Shown here piece after piece: positions 22,837-33,812 of a stretch of 64,000 nucleotides of DNA. Under the pieces are notes generated by a model that ran no database searches, was not told where the DNA came from, and saw only the letters and a list, made by a program, of their open reading frames with translations. The position numbers and the translations under genes were made by a program. The stretch is taken from NCBI GenBank assembly GCA_036346375.1, contig CM070508.1, forward strand, positions 18,916,852-18,980,851, written 5' to 3'. The stretch's first letter is position 1; each line of letters opens with the position of its first letter. The DNA comes from Guadua angustifolia. Its lineage: Eukaryota; Streptophyta; Magnoliopsida; Poales; Poaceae.

Positions 22837-24921
22837 ATGACTGCAGGCAAATCCACCACACCAGCCGACGTGAACACTGACACCATAATCGTCCCTACCT
22901 TGGACGATTTAACCCCCGAGCAGCGTAAGGAAATCGAAGATCGAAAAGCTACCTTGGAGGAATTGATGCTGGGTTGCTATCAAAAAACCCGACGAGGAGT
23001 CACGCAGAAGATGACGCTTCCAACATTGAATCCACTCGGAGAGGTTGGCGTCACGACAGCTCCGGTAAGTCGATATATGCCAGCTCAAGCCGAGTTATCT
23101 GCTATGATTGAACAATCTGTGCATCATGCATTAATTAATCAATCATCGGCTTTGGTCACGACATTAAAGCCGATGATAGAAAATAGCGTAAAGTCGATTG
23201 CACAAGAATTGGCAACATCCGGAGGATTGCTGGACCCATTACAGCCACTCCCAACATATCCCGCGTATTCCGTAGCTCCAAACGCCAACACGATCAAAGC
23301 GTCGGCACCCGCACCCTCACTGATGCCAACCCAGCCCACAGTGTTGGCACCAACAAACCCTCGTCTAAGCCCAGTTACTCATTACCATGCAAATACCGAC
23401 GCTGCAAAGTTAGATCCATCGGTGTCAGGTGTTTCCTGCGTTCCATCGGCTCCTCAGCCGACTGAATTAGATAGGAATTGTAAACCCCAAGGGCCATTTC
23501 AAGTTAGAAATCCGGCTCCATATAAAGTAGTTACATACACAGAGCCGTTTGTTCCATTGCCTGAGGTTACGGCTGCCAGAGCCGATGGATACGAATCATG
23601 GCAACAACAGTATCCATCGGCTAGAGCAAGCCGACCAGCCGAGTTTACACTCGGGGGGCAAGATACTGCCCAAAATAATTGGCCAAACCCTAGTGCTCCA
23701 TCGGCTAACAACATCAATTGGGCTGATCAGATTTCTATGGTCTTGAGAGATCAATTTGGCTTACAGCCCAAAGGGAGGACAATCGGCTATAGAAAGCCGT
23801 ACCCAGATTACATTGACCGCATGCCATATCCCCATAACTTTAGGATTCCCGACTTTGCGAAGTTTTCAGGGGATGATTCAGTCACCACTTTAGAGCATGT
23901 TGGAAGATTTATCGCTCAGTGTGGTGAAGCGGCTCAGTCCGATGGGCTAAAGATTAGGCTTTTTCCCTTGTCTTTATCAGGAACTGCCTTCACTTGGTTT
24001 AACAATCTGCCTCCAAATTCGGTCCATTTTTGGAACGATTTAGAAAGTCGATTTCATGAATACTTTTTCTCCGGTAGCGTAGAGTTGAGAATTTCAGACC
24101 TAAGTGCTGTTCGGCAAAAGTTTAATGAGTTGGCTTCTGATTACATTAGAAGATTTAGAGAAGTGCGAAATCGCTGCTTCAGTGTAGTATTGCCCGATAA
24201 CCAACTAGCCGATTTAGCATTTCAAAGATTAATTCCCCCACTTAAAGAAAAGCTTGCTGGACAGGAGTTTACTGATTTAAGTCACCTGCTTCATCGTGTA
24301 TCGGCGCAGGAAAGCCGATATTTAAATAAAAAATTCAAAGACATAATTAGACTAAATGGCAATGGAAAGGATAAAGCTAAAATAAACATGGTTGAATATA
24401 GTTCAAGTGAAACTTCCAAAGATGAAGTAGATGTAAATATAGCCGAATGGATAAAGGGTTCTAAGAAACCACTCGTCTGTTCGTGGCTCAAGCCGACTAG
24501 GGGTAAGTCGGAGGTTAAATACGCTTTTGACGTATCCAAGTGTGACCGCATATTTGACATGTTGTTACAAGAAAAGCTGATACGACTGCCTGAAGGACAT
24601 ACCATACCGTCGGCCGATGAGATCAAAAAACGACGATATTGTAAGTGGCATCATTCTTTTTCCCATAACACTAATGATTGCAACATTTTTCGGCAGCAAA
24701 TACAGGCAGCTATTGAAGACGGTCGGCTCAAATTCGCAGAAGAGCCGGCCATGGAAGTCGATGTCAATCCCTTCCCAATCAACATGGTTCAGTGCTCCGG
24801 CAAAGGAAAAAACATTGTCGATGAGAGACCCATAGCAACGCGGCAAGTTGATATAGAGTCAAACTCACAAGGAGAAACACTGAAGATAACGATCGGCTCA
24901 CTTCAAATTGAAGCCGATTAA
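22837..24921 (+). CDS. Gag polyprotein of the Tat-lineage element
   Basis: Gag forms the retrotransposon particle and packages its RNA. The frame is open for 694 codons from the Met at 22837. The open frame reaches back into the LTR to 22648, but this Met, 37 bp past the LTR, is the more likely start because the LTR part would precede or overlap the primer site. A retrotransposon gag domain lies at about residues 350-470 (FSGDDSV.., TAFTWFNNLP, DLESRF, FREVRNRC). The N-terminal third is Pro/Ala/Ser-rich and of low complexity. A zinc-knuckle motif was not found. The downstream frame is broken by stops before the protease. Confidence 0.85.
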   Translation: MTAGKSTTPADVNTDTIIVPTLDDLTPEQRKEIEDRKATLEELMLGCYQKTRRGVTQKMTLPTLNPLGEVGVTTAPVSRYMPAQAELSAMIEQSVHHALINQSSALVTTLKPMIENSVKSIAQELATSGGLLDPLQPLPTYPAYSVAPNANTIKASAPAPSLMPTQPTVLAPTNPRLSPVTHYHANTDAAKLDPSVSGVSCVPSAPQPTELDRNCKPQGPFQVRNPAPYKVVTYTEPFVPLPEVTAARADGYESWQQQYPSARASRPAEFTLGGQDTAQNNWPNPSAPSANNINWADQISMVLRDQFGLQPKGRTIGYRKPYPDYIDRMPYPHNFRIPDFAKFSGDDSVTTLEHVGRFIAQCGEAAQSDGLKIRLFPLSLSGTAFTWFNNLPPNSVHFWNDLESRFHEYFFSGSVELRISDLSAVRQKFNELASDYIRRFREVRNRCFSVVLPDNQLADLAFQRLIPPLKEKLAGQEFTDLSHLLHRVSAQESRYLNKKFKDIIRLNGNGKDKAKINMVEYSSSETSKDEVDVNIAEWIKGSKKPLVCSWLKPTRGKSEVKYAFDVSKCDRIFDMLLQEKLIRLPEGHTIPSADEIKKRRYCKWHHSFSHNTNDCNIFRQQIQAAIEDGRLKFAEEPAMEVDVNPFPINMVQCSGKGKNIVDERPIATRQVDIESNSQGETLKITIGSLQIEAD

Positions 24922-25141
24922 GATGGGAAGAATTCAAGGACTGTAAAGCCAAAAGGGGAATTACAAGTCGGACGATGGTACAAAGCTGAAAGATCTCCGC
25001 CCCGGAAACCAGCATTCAAACCCAAGCCAACTTTTTCACAGTTGCTTGAGAAATATGAAAGAATAAGCCATCGGCAGGAGCATCAGACTCACCGACCAGA
25101 CGGGCCGCATCGGCCGAAACAATGAGTTTCGGCCAAGCAAT

Positions 25142-26371
25142 TTGTATCGGCTAAACAATGCAGAGAGAGCTCATCAGAGATGTCCTTTTTGGCAATTCTG
25201 TTGGGAGAGAGGTATGGCCTTACCGCCTTTGAGGTCATGTCCCATGGAGCATTACCCGCAAACAGATTGGCCAAGGCAAACGGTGAAAGAACGGCTATTC
25301 GACGCAGCGCCGGATCGGACAGGACCATGGCATAAAAAGCCAATAAAGGAAAGGTTGGGTACACAGAATGGAGACGAAAAGGTCGAAATTACAGAAAATC
25401 TGGCTGGTAAGATTCGCAAACCGGTTGAGCCTAAACCTAGGTGGTGCCCAACTGGACTTAGCCGATTACAACGCAGACGGCTTCAACGCCTAAGGACGCA
25501 GGAGATCAGAGAAGCCAAAGAAGAAAAACAGAGAGATCAAGCATTTAATGAGCTGCGGCCAGTGAAACTTGTCACAAAGGAGTGGAGGAGAAAACAACAA
25601 GCCGATGATGAATCAGATTCCTCAGATGATTTGCTGTCACCAATGATTCGGGATGACCCTCCTCCCATGGATATCAACATGGTATTCACCCTACCAGCCG
25701 AGTTCATAATTAAAACTGAATCGGCTAAAGACACGTTTGCTCAACTATGCTTAGGCGCACAAGATGCTGTATTTGAAAAGCCACAGGATCCTCATCGGCA
25801 TTTAAAACCGTTGTATTTAAAAGGCTTCATCAACGGAAAGCCGATATCCAGGATGCTTGTAGATGGAGAGGCTACTGTGAATTTGATGCCACTCTCTACT
25901 TGCAAGAAGCTGGGCAAAACTGACGAAGACCTAATTAAAACAAACATGGTGCTAAATGACTTCACGGGTGACCCCACTGAGGCAAAAGGGGTGATGGTCA
26001 CGGAGCTAACCATCGGCAGTAAAACTTTGCCGACCGCGTTCTTTGTAATTGAAGCCAAAGGAAATTACAGTGTGCTTCTCGGACGAGATTGGATACATGC
26101 CAATTGCTGTATCCCCTCTACAATGCACCAACTTCTTGTACAATGGAACGGAGATGAAGTTGAAGTTGTATCAGCCGACACATCGGCTCATATTGCAATG
26201 GCAAGTTCAGATGCGAATTGGCCGCACGAAGAAGCAGAGTGCATATCAGGTAAAGCTCTAGACGATTGTGACTTCATATGCATTGGGAAGTCGGGTTTGA
26301 TGCCGATCAGTGTGAAGCCAGGCACATTTGATCGGGCAAGTGAAGTTCTAAGGAGATGGGGTCAGAAATGA
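25142..26371 (+). pseudogene. Pol fragment 1: linker and aspartic-protease-like domain
   Basis: The open stretch of 409 codons carries a basic, Arg/Glu-rich linker and then a retropepsin-like domain around 25840-26090. The active-site segment reads MLVDGEATVNLMP; related elements usually have VDGGAAVN or DSGA-type motifs, so the Gly-to-Glu change may disable it. The second half (SVLLGRDWIHANCCIPS) is the usual C-terminal flap and LLGRDW signature. It ends at a TGA and continues in the same frame, with further stops, toward the RT. Confidence 0.75.
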
Positions 26372-26452
26372 TCCAAGCATTACAGGACAGGGTGAGGAGC
26401 TATCGGCATGGGATAAATTCTCGAAGCTATTGAAGATTTCAAAGCGAAAAAA

Positions 26453-27886
26453 TTGGGTCAAGGTTTCACTTACGATATGCTTGAAGAAGTCGATATAGGA
26501 GAAGGTGATAGAAAAAGGCCAACTTTTGTAAGTGCAAATTTAGGTCTAGAATACAAAAATAAGTTGGTCAAAATACTTAGAGAATACAGGGATTGTTTCG
26601 CCTGGGAGTACTATGAGATGCCTGGGTTAAGCCGACAGTTAGTGGAACATCGGCTACCTATCAAGCCGGGGTATCGGCCATATAAACAACCTCCACGGCG
26701 TTGTAATCCAGAACTGTATAATGTGATAAAAGAAGAAATTGAGAGGCTGTTGGAGGCCAAGTTCATAAGACCTTGCCGGTACGCCGAATGGGTGTCTAAC
26801 ATTGTTCTCGTCATGAAAAAGAATGGTAAACTTCGTGTGTGTGTGGACTTTAGAGATTTGAATAAAGCCACGCCAAAAGATGAATATCCGATGCCTATAG
26901 CCGATATGCTTATCGATGCTGCATCGGGTAATAAGATTATCAGTTTCCTTGACGGGAACGCTGGATATAACCCGATATTCATGGCAGAAGCCGATGTCCC
27001 CAAAACTGCCTTCAGATGCCCTGGCGCGGTAGGGTTGTATGAATGGCCGGTAATGACGTTCGGCATAAAAAACGCAGGCGCCACTTATCAACGCGCCATG
27101 AATTTGATTTTTCACGACCTAATCGGCCATATTGTTGAGATTTACATTGATGATGTGGTGGTTAAGTCTAAGGAAGACTGGCAGCACTTGGCCGATTTAG
27201 AAAGGGTATTTCAAAATACGAGAGCTCATGGGTTAAAAATGAATCCTTTGAAGTGCGCGTTTGGTGTATCGGCTGGCCAATTCCTAGGGTTTATGGTGCA
27301 CCAAAGAGGAATTGAAGTTAACTAAGCAAGAGTTAAAGCCATAGCCGATACAAAACCGCCAACATGTAAAAATGAATTGCAGAAACTGATTGGCAAAATT
27401 AATTACTTAAGACGATTCATCTCGAATCTGTCTGGTAGAATTCAAGCTTTTACGCTATTGCTAAAATTAAAGGATGATGAGAATTTTATATGGGGAACCG
27501 ATCAGCAAAGAGCCTTCGACGATATAAAATAGTACCTAGCATCACCACCAGTCTTGGCCGCACCACAAAAGGGAATTCCCTTCAAGTTATATATATCGGC
27601 TGAAAACGAGACCATCGGGGTTGTATTGGCGCAAGAAGTCGATGGCAAAGAGCGAGTAATATTTTACTTAAGCCGACGACTCCTGGAAGCCGAAACCAGG
27701 TACCCACCGATAGAGAAGTTGTGCTTATCCTTATATTTTGCTTGTACGAAATTGAGGCATTATATATTAGCATCGACTTGCATAGTAGTATGCAGAAACG
27801 ATATCATCAAATATATGCTGTCTGCACCAATCTTGAGAGGACGACTTGGAAAGTGGGCTTATGCTCTAACCGAGTTCGATCCATAA
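26453..27886 (+). pseudogene. Pol fragment 2: reverse transcriptase and first RNase H, with stops
   Basis: The RT copies element RNA into DNA. The palm is well preserved: KKNGKLRVCVDFRDLNKATP, a Tyr-Ile-Asp-Asp box (YIDDVVV) near 27145, and FLGFMVHQRGIE. A TAA at 27323-27325 interrupts the frame after GIEVN, a TAG lies near 27530, and a TAA at 27884-27886 ends it. Between these stops the connection and RNase H domain continue (INYLRRFI, ISAENETIG, RRLLEAETRYPPIEKLCL). The first RNase H has unusual residues at some catalytic positions. Read as one domain chain, it lacks only readthrough of the stops. Confidence 0.88.
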
Positions 27887-27949
27887 GACGAATCGCCAAG
27901 GCCATTAAAGGTCAAGCGAAGAGCGATTTTATAATCGGATATGATACCA

Positions 27950-28599
27950 TGGCAGGAATAGTCGATGTAGCCCCATGGCAACTGTATTTTGATGGGTCAG
28001 TTTGTCAAGAGGGGAGTGAAATAGGTATTGTGCTGATTTCACCAAAAGGACATAACATCGAATTTGCATATTGGCTTACAAGCCGATGCTCTAATAACCA
28101 GGCCGAATATGAGGCATTGCTCAAAGGGCTGCAGTTGATAGATAGTGTTGGGGCAAGTAATGTGGAAGCATATGGTGACTCATTGCTGGTGGTGCAACAG
28201 ATTAAAGGGGAATTTAAATGCAACGATGAGGCGCTATCAAAGTATCTAGAGCATTGTCTCAATATTATCAACACTTTTGCGTCATTCAGTATCGGCCATG
28301 TGCCCAGAAAGATGAATAACAAGGCCAACATCTTGGCTCAGGCAGCTTCAGGCTATAAGGATTACAGCCGATACGAGGCATTTGATTTAATCGACAAAAC
28401 AGTGCTATGTGTCGATAATGCCGATTGGAGGACAGAGATAAAAGCTTACCTAATGAATCCATCCGGGCCTACCGCGCGGAAAGTGCGTCAACAAGCGTTG
28501 AAGTATGTTGTGCTGGAAGGAGAGCTATATTATCGGACAATGGAAGGTTTGCTGTTGAGATGCCTTGGGGACGAGGAAGCGAAGGTATCCATGAGATAA
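27950..28599 (+). pseudogene. Pol fragment 3: second (acquired) RNase H domain
   Basis: The domain starts LYFDGSVCQEGSEIG and continues with NNQAEYEALLKGL, AYGDSLLVVQQI and VPRKMNNKAN. This is the Asp-Glu-Asp arrangement of an RNase H1-like domain resembling the archaeal type, known as the acquired RNase H of Tat elements. It is in a different frame from the preceding fragment, so a frameshift lies at about 27886-27950. A TAA at 28597 precedes the integrase. Confidence 0.82.
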
Positions 28600-29682
28600 A
28601 TTCATGAAGAAATTTGCGGCGTGCATCAATCGGCTCACAAGATGAAGTGGATCCTAAGACGAATTGGGTATTTTTGGCCAACAATGTTAGAAGATTGTTT
28701 CAGGTATTACAAAGGGTGCCAAAGTTGTCAAAAGTTTGGGAATGTGCAATTTGCACCAGCATCGGCTTTATACCCGATTATTAAGCCATGGCCGTTCAGA
28801 GGATGGGGGATAGATGTAATCGGCCAAATATTCCCAGCATCAAGCAAAGGCCACAAGTTCATCCTCGCAGCCACAGACTATTTTTCAAAATGGGTTAAAG
28901 CCGTTCCGCTCAAAAAAGTCACCAGTGTAGAAGCTATCGGCTTTGTTAATGAACACATTATCCATCGATTCGGTATCCCCCAGACTATCACAACCGATCA
29001 AGGAACTGTGTTCATGTCTAACGATTTTAAGAACTTCGCAGAAAGCCTGGGCATCAAATTGCTTAACTCGTCACCATATTATGCTCAGGCTAATGGACAA
29101 GTCGATTCGTCTAACAAAACTTTGATCAAGCTGATTAAAAGAAAAATTGATGAGAAGCCTCGAACTTGGCACTCTACACTATCGGAGTCTTTGTGGGCCT
29201 ATCGGCTAGCGTTTCACGGATCGACTAAATTATCACCATATCAGTTGGTATATGGCTAGGAGGCTGTGTTGCCCGTAGAAATAAATATTGAGTCGATGCG
29301 AGTGGCGAGGCAGAATAATCTATCGGCCGATGAGTACAAAGAATTGATGCTATACAATTTGGACGACTTGGCAGAGCTAAGACTGATTACGTTAAATCGG
29401 CTTAAAAAGAATAAAGAAAAAGTTGCAAGAGCCTATAATAAAAAAGTCGTGCCAAAGTCCTTCAGTGAAGCCGATTTAGTTTGGAAAACAATATTGCCGA
29501 TTGGTTCTAAGGATAATCGATTTGGCAAATGGTCACCTACCTGGGAAGGACCGTATAAAGTAAATCGGCTTGTTGGCGGAAATGCGTATATACTCGAAAC
29601 ACTTGAAGGATTGGTGTTACCAAAGGCAATTAACGGAAAGTATCTAAAGCAGTACTACCCTAGCATTTGGATCGGTGCGTGA
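28600..29682 (+). pseudogene. Pol fragment 4: integrase, with an altered catalytic residue
   Basis: The integrase inserts the cDNA into the genome. An HHCC zinc domain is seen (VHQSAHK.. then CQSCQKFG, 28620-28740). The catalytic core has Asp in GWGIDVIGQ and TTDQGTVF. The third residue, normally Glu in NGQxE, reads Asp (NGQVDSSNK). A TAG at 29257-29259 splits the protein before the C-terminal part (WEGPYKVNRLV..GKYLKQYYPS) that ends at 29682. The Glu-to-Asp change and the stops suggest an inactive enzyme in this copy. Confidence 0.87.
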
Positions 29683-29872
29683 TTAGAAGTACAATGCAAA
29701 GAATTTGGAAAACAAATCGGTTAAGCAGCCGATTGAACAAGATAGAATAATCGGTTAAACAGCCAATTACATGTGTTACAAAAGTATGCGAGGACGATAT
29801 TGTTTTCAAACCACGACGTTACATCACGAGAGGAGAAAACATAAGCATTGCTTAAATACACCATCAATAAGT

Positions 29873-32839
29873 TCACAGGCCTGACCCAGGAAGTCTGGCA
29901 CCCAGAGCCGACAATGCCCCGGCAGCCTTCGCGAGCGTAGCTTGAACTCCATCAACCAGCTTCTCATCGGCCTGAGCATTACCAGGAACAGGGATTAGTT
30001 TTGCCGACTGCTCCTTCACCTTTGCCACAGTCTGGCTAATCTTCTGCTTCTGATCGGAGAGGGAGGCCGACTTCGCCGATACTTGCGATTGCGCATCGAC
30101 CAACTGACTATGAATCTTTGCCAGTTGTTCTTCAAGTTGCTTCTTGGTCGATTCCAGCTTTAAAATCTCAGCCTTGGTGGATTTTAGAGAAGAAGCATCC
30201 TTGTCAAAATTCTGCTTCATCGCCTTTGCCTCAGCCACCAATCGATCAAGCAGTTGGCGATCGGCTTGCTGCAATGCTCGCTGAGCAATACGCGTACGAG
30301 CAGCCTCCACTTCCTCCCTTTGCTCATCTAAGTGGCATACTCCCAGGAGCGCCGCCATGGTTTCTGGAGGGAGGTCGGCTTCTACCGCGGCCATGGCATC
30401 CCTTAACGGTTGAGCGTTAGCAAGGATTTGCGCTTCGGGCTGACAGACCTCGTTGAAAAGCCGATTTAGCTTGTCTTGCATGTTTGGCTCAGAGCGGACG
30501 ACTGTTGCTGATGCTTTCGTAGAGATGTCAATGATGTTGCGGAGATCAGTAACATAGTCATCTGAGGCCAGCACTTCTGGATCGTCGAGATCATCCAGGC
30601 TAAAGCCAAGCAAATCCATAGGATCAGCCGACGCTTCTTGCATAGATGGCTGAGACGATGAAGCGGCCTGAGGCGCAGCAGGGGTCAGCTGAAGTGGCAA
30701 AGAGGCCTAAGGATGAGCCGGAGAAGGCGGTGTCGGGTTGGCGACAGGAGCGTCGGCCAAGATATCATCTGCTTGGACAGAAGGAGTCGACTGAAAAAAG
30801 GGACCAGAGAGTGAGTATTGCAACGTTAGCGAAGAGCATGAAATTGGAAATGATAAAAACAGTAATGCTTACGCCAACAATATCGGCCGTGTGTGGGAAG
30901 AGCTCTCGGCGCTTTTTTCTGCGCGCTTGGGGTTTTTCTTGGTTACCACTTTTGTGGATTTCGGTTTTTCTGGAATCGGTAAGAAAAGGGGTTAAGAGGA
31001 AAATATAAGGAGAATTCATCGAACAAGGGACAGAGACTTACTCGCTAGTCGATCTTTTGCAATTTCCTCCAAAGAAGGACTCTGTATCCGGAGATTACCA
31101 GAGGTATAGCCAGTTAAGCCGACCGACTGATGCGGTCTTTTTCCTTTCGATTCGCCCTCCGATGGGCCAGTGGCAGCCTTCCCACTCATGGTCAGATTCG
31201 AAAAAGGCATGAAAAAAGATTATTATCGTTAGAAGAAAAATGAGAATCGAGGCAAGAGCTACTTGAAGAAAGACCGATACCTCTACAGCTACCGATGAGT
31301 CAATATAACCCGAGGAACTTTCCTCGCTTGAATCTTTACATCGCCATCTTCTTTGGGGCTCTTGTCGGCTCATGATAATCAGGTAAAAACTTTACTATAA
31401 TGGCCGATGGATTACGATCCAAATCTGAGGCTTCACTATCTTGCGACCACCACCAAGCGTAAAATGGTCGATTCGGGAGTTTAGAAAGAAGCGCGGCAGA
31501 TCAGAAATTTGAAGCCCATCAGCGATTCCCAGAGCTACGTTGGCCGATAGTGCATTCCTCACCTTGGCTCTGAGTTGAAGCCGATAAAGGAGAGGCAATG
31601 AAGGAATCACTTGACCAAAACCAAGCTGACGAGAGTAAACAGAGGGATGATAGAATTCATATGAAGGCTGGAAAGTTCTGTTTCTGGAATTCAGGCCGAC
31701 GTGAAGGATGCAAGGGGAAATGAAAATCCGATAAAGCATCAATGATAACTCTGGCATCAAGGAGCTGTCGGCATCTAGATGCAGGAAAGAAGGCCATTGA
31801 AAATCGGCCACATCACCATAAGAGAAGAAGTCTTGCTGAGTGAATATTACACTGTCTAAGCCCAAGAAAAAAACAAGATATTTGTGTAGGCCAGCCGAGG
31901 TAATCTTTGTGTCACCACTTGAGCACATTATGAATCTTTCGCCATGAGATCGGCTTGCTCTAAATTGAGAAGTGGCGTTCTCTGGATAGTCTTCACGGGG
32001 AAAAGCAGAGTCTTCGACAGGTTCAGAGATAAGCTGTCGGCTAAATATCCTATACAGCCACAGCTGAATAAACCACAAAGGGCCACCAACGTTACCAACT
32101 ATAAAATTAGCAAAACCAGAAAATAACCGGCTCCTGATGATATACATCGTCTGATATACGGCCCCCAGAAACATCTTTCCAAGAGCAATTTGATGGCCAT
32201 CGACAAGCTGCTCCGCTACAAACTGATACACCTGTGTTGGCCCAAGGGATGCACCACAGAAAAGGAACCGCTCAAGCCAAAGATTTAAAAAGGTAGCATG
32301 CTCTTCATCCGATACAAGCCCGTTCACCTTATTGTTGTGTTGAATGTACTTTGACCACCCTTCACCCTTCGTTTGGATCAGCTTGTACCTTGGTTTTCCA
32401 CTATAAGCCGATAACTGGTCTCCGTTGGGGCGTAGGCAGCACAATTCGGCCACATCTAGGAGGGTCAGGCCGATAGGACCAGGTCGGAACAAGAAAGCAT
32501 TAAAAGTATCGGACCAGAAATAGCACGCCGTGGCCACTAAGGGCTCATTGGCTTCGGGCAGGCTAGACTTAGAGGAAGGCATTCGGCTATGCCCATTCGC
32601 TCCCACTCTACTTTTTTCTGAGCCGATACTCTGATATACCAGCTTCTCCATCCTTTGAGTGCTATCGGCCAAGCCCTAAAACTCTTGCCCCACTCCTTTA
32701 CATTGTAGCCTTGAGCTGATAGGGGGAGTCTCGGGATCTCTACATTTATCACTGTGTCGGCATCTATATCTCCTACCGGCCCTAAGTAATACTGACTATT
32801 ACTTTCCGGGATCGGGATAAGTACCTTTGAGGAGTCCAT
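29873..32839 (-). pseudogene. Antisense gene in the Tat element: plant-mobile-domain-like plus coiled coil, spliced, decayed
   Basis: On the strand opposite gag-pol, a Met at 32839 starts a frame reading GWRSWYIRVSAQ and MGIAEC. A single-base shift near 32580 leads into a frame with ACYFWSDTFNAFLFRPGP, TLLDVAELCCL, EHATFLNLWLERFLF and GKMFLGAVYQTM, the pattern of the plant mobile domain (aminotransferase-like, PF10536-type). Downstream, consensus splice sites bound small exons: a GTAAGT donor at 31041 with a TTCCAG acceptor ending at 30970 (72-bp intron), and a GTAAGC donor at 30872 with a TTTTTTCAG acceptor ending at 30791 (82-bp intron). The exon 30873-30969 codes basic KKNPKRAEK. The last exon (30790-29873) codes a long heptad-rich coiled coil, with an in-frame TAG at 30707-30709. 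Tat elements such as Grande are known to carry antisense ORFs. The product's role is unknown to me. Confidence 0.75.
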
Positions 32840-32951
32840 TCAGCCGTCTGAGAAGATTGTGAGGATGATCTCCAGTACAAGAGAAGCCAGAAGAAGCCGA
32901 TTGCAGAAGGTGCGAGAGCAGGAGAGCGTGAAAATGACCGTGGGGGTCCCG

Positions 32952-32962
32952 CATATATATAG
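32952..32962 (-). promoter_or_regulatory. TATA box of the antisense gene
   Basis: The minus strand reads CTATATATATG, about 115 bp upstream of the antisense Met at 32839, followed by a CT-rich leader. Placement suits a dedicated promoter inside the element, independent of the LTR. Transcript mapping would be needed to confirm it. Confidence 0.5.
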
Positions 32963-33162
32963 TGCGGTGAAAAGCGAAAAATGGCGGGAAACGAATTCGA
33001 GGCGACGCGTGTCATTAAAACGCACTGAGATTTTTTACGGCACAATTAAAGCAGCGGTCACTCAAGCAATTCTTTATTAAACGAAGAAGAAAGCCGATGG
33101 ATGGAAAAAGCCGATGAAATTTTTGAAAGATAACAAGTTATCTTCCAAAAATGGGGGGCATA

Positions 33163-33807
33163 TGTTTACACTAGAATTTGGCAATCGTAATAGAAAATCG
33201 GCAAAATGCACAAATTTGGATAGCACACGAAGTATCTCTGGAAAGTTTGGATAACGTACGGCAAGCTTTTGGGAACAGGAGTCCGGTTAGGAAACTATAG
33301 CCGACTCGGAGTATGTTGTCGTAACCGAGCAGGACTCGGATCGGCTAAACAGGTATATAAGGCGTACCAAGGCTGCTGGAAGAAAAAACAACAATCACAA
33401 ATCACATCTGCTAGTTTGTCTTAGCTTTTAGTCTTTTAGTTCTGTAATCGCTCCTTTGTAAGTCGATATTGATCAAATAAAGTTGCGAATCGCCGATTGT
33501 TTGGTCATCATCGATTTCTTCAGGTTTGATTCGTTGTCTTGTTGCGCATCGTCTTTTCAGAATCAATCTGCCTTTTACCCCTCGGATTAGTCTTAATCAA
33601 CTAGTCTAGTTATCTTTCTAATCGGCTTTTCGGCTGATTTTTGTCTTAGCCGATTTGCATCTGGAAATTGGCTTGATTGAGTTTCACAACTCTACTCCTT
33701 ATCGATTGCAGGGTCAAATCGATTGGCACGCTCGCGCAAAACTTGAACCCGGCGTTCGTCTAGTGTGTTGCAGGCCAGAAACCCCCTTCACGTTTTTGGC
33801 GTCAACA
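33163..33807 (+). repeat. 3' LTR of the Tat-lineage element
   Basis: 645 bp. By eye it differs from the 5' LTR by six transitions and one 2-bp deletion, roughly 1% divergence. A polypurine tract lies immediately before it. Confidence 0.95.
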
Positions 33808-33812
33808 CGAGC

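Larger units (their letters stand above)
22154..33807 (+). mobile_element. Complete Tat-lineage Ty3/gypsy retrotransposon
   Basis: The element has LTRs at 22154-22800 and 33163-33807, both starting TGTTTACACTAG and ending GGCGTCAACA. They are flanked by the 5-bp target duplication CGAGC (22149-22153 and 33808-33812). A primer-binding region follows the left LTR (from about 22803, TTTTTGGCACGCCCGG) and a polypurine tract (AAAAATGGGGGGCA) precedes the right one. Internal order is gag, protease, RT, RNase H, a second RNase H-like domain, and integrase, then a long region with an antisense gene. The second RNase H and the antisense gene mark the Tat lineage. Pol carries several stops and a frameshift, so this copy is not autonomous, yet its LTRs differ at only about six bases plus one 2-bp indel. 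Confidence 0.95.
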
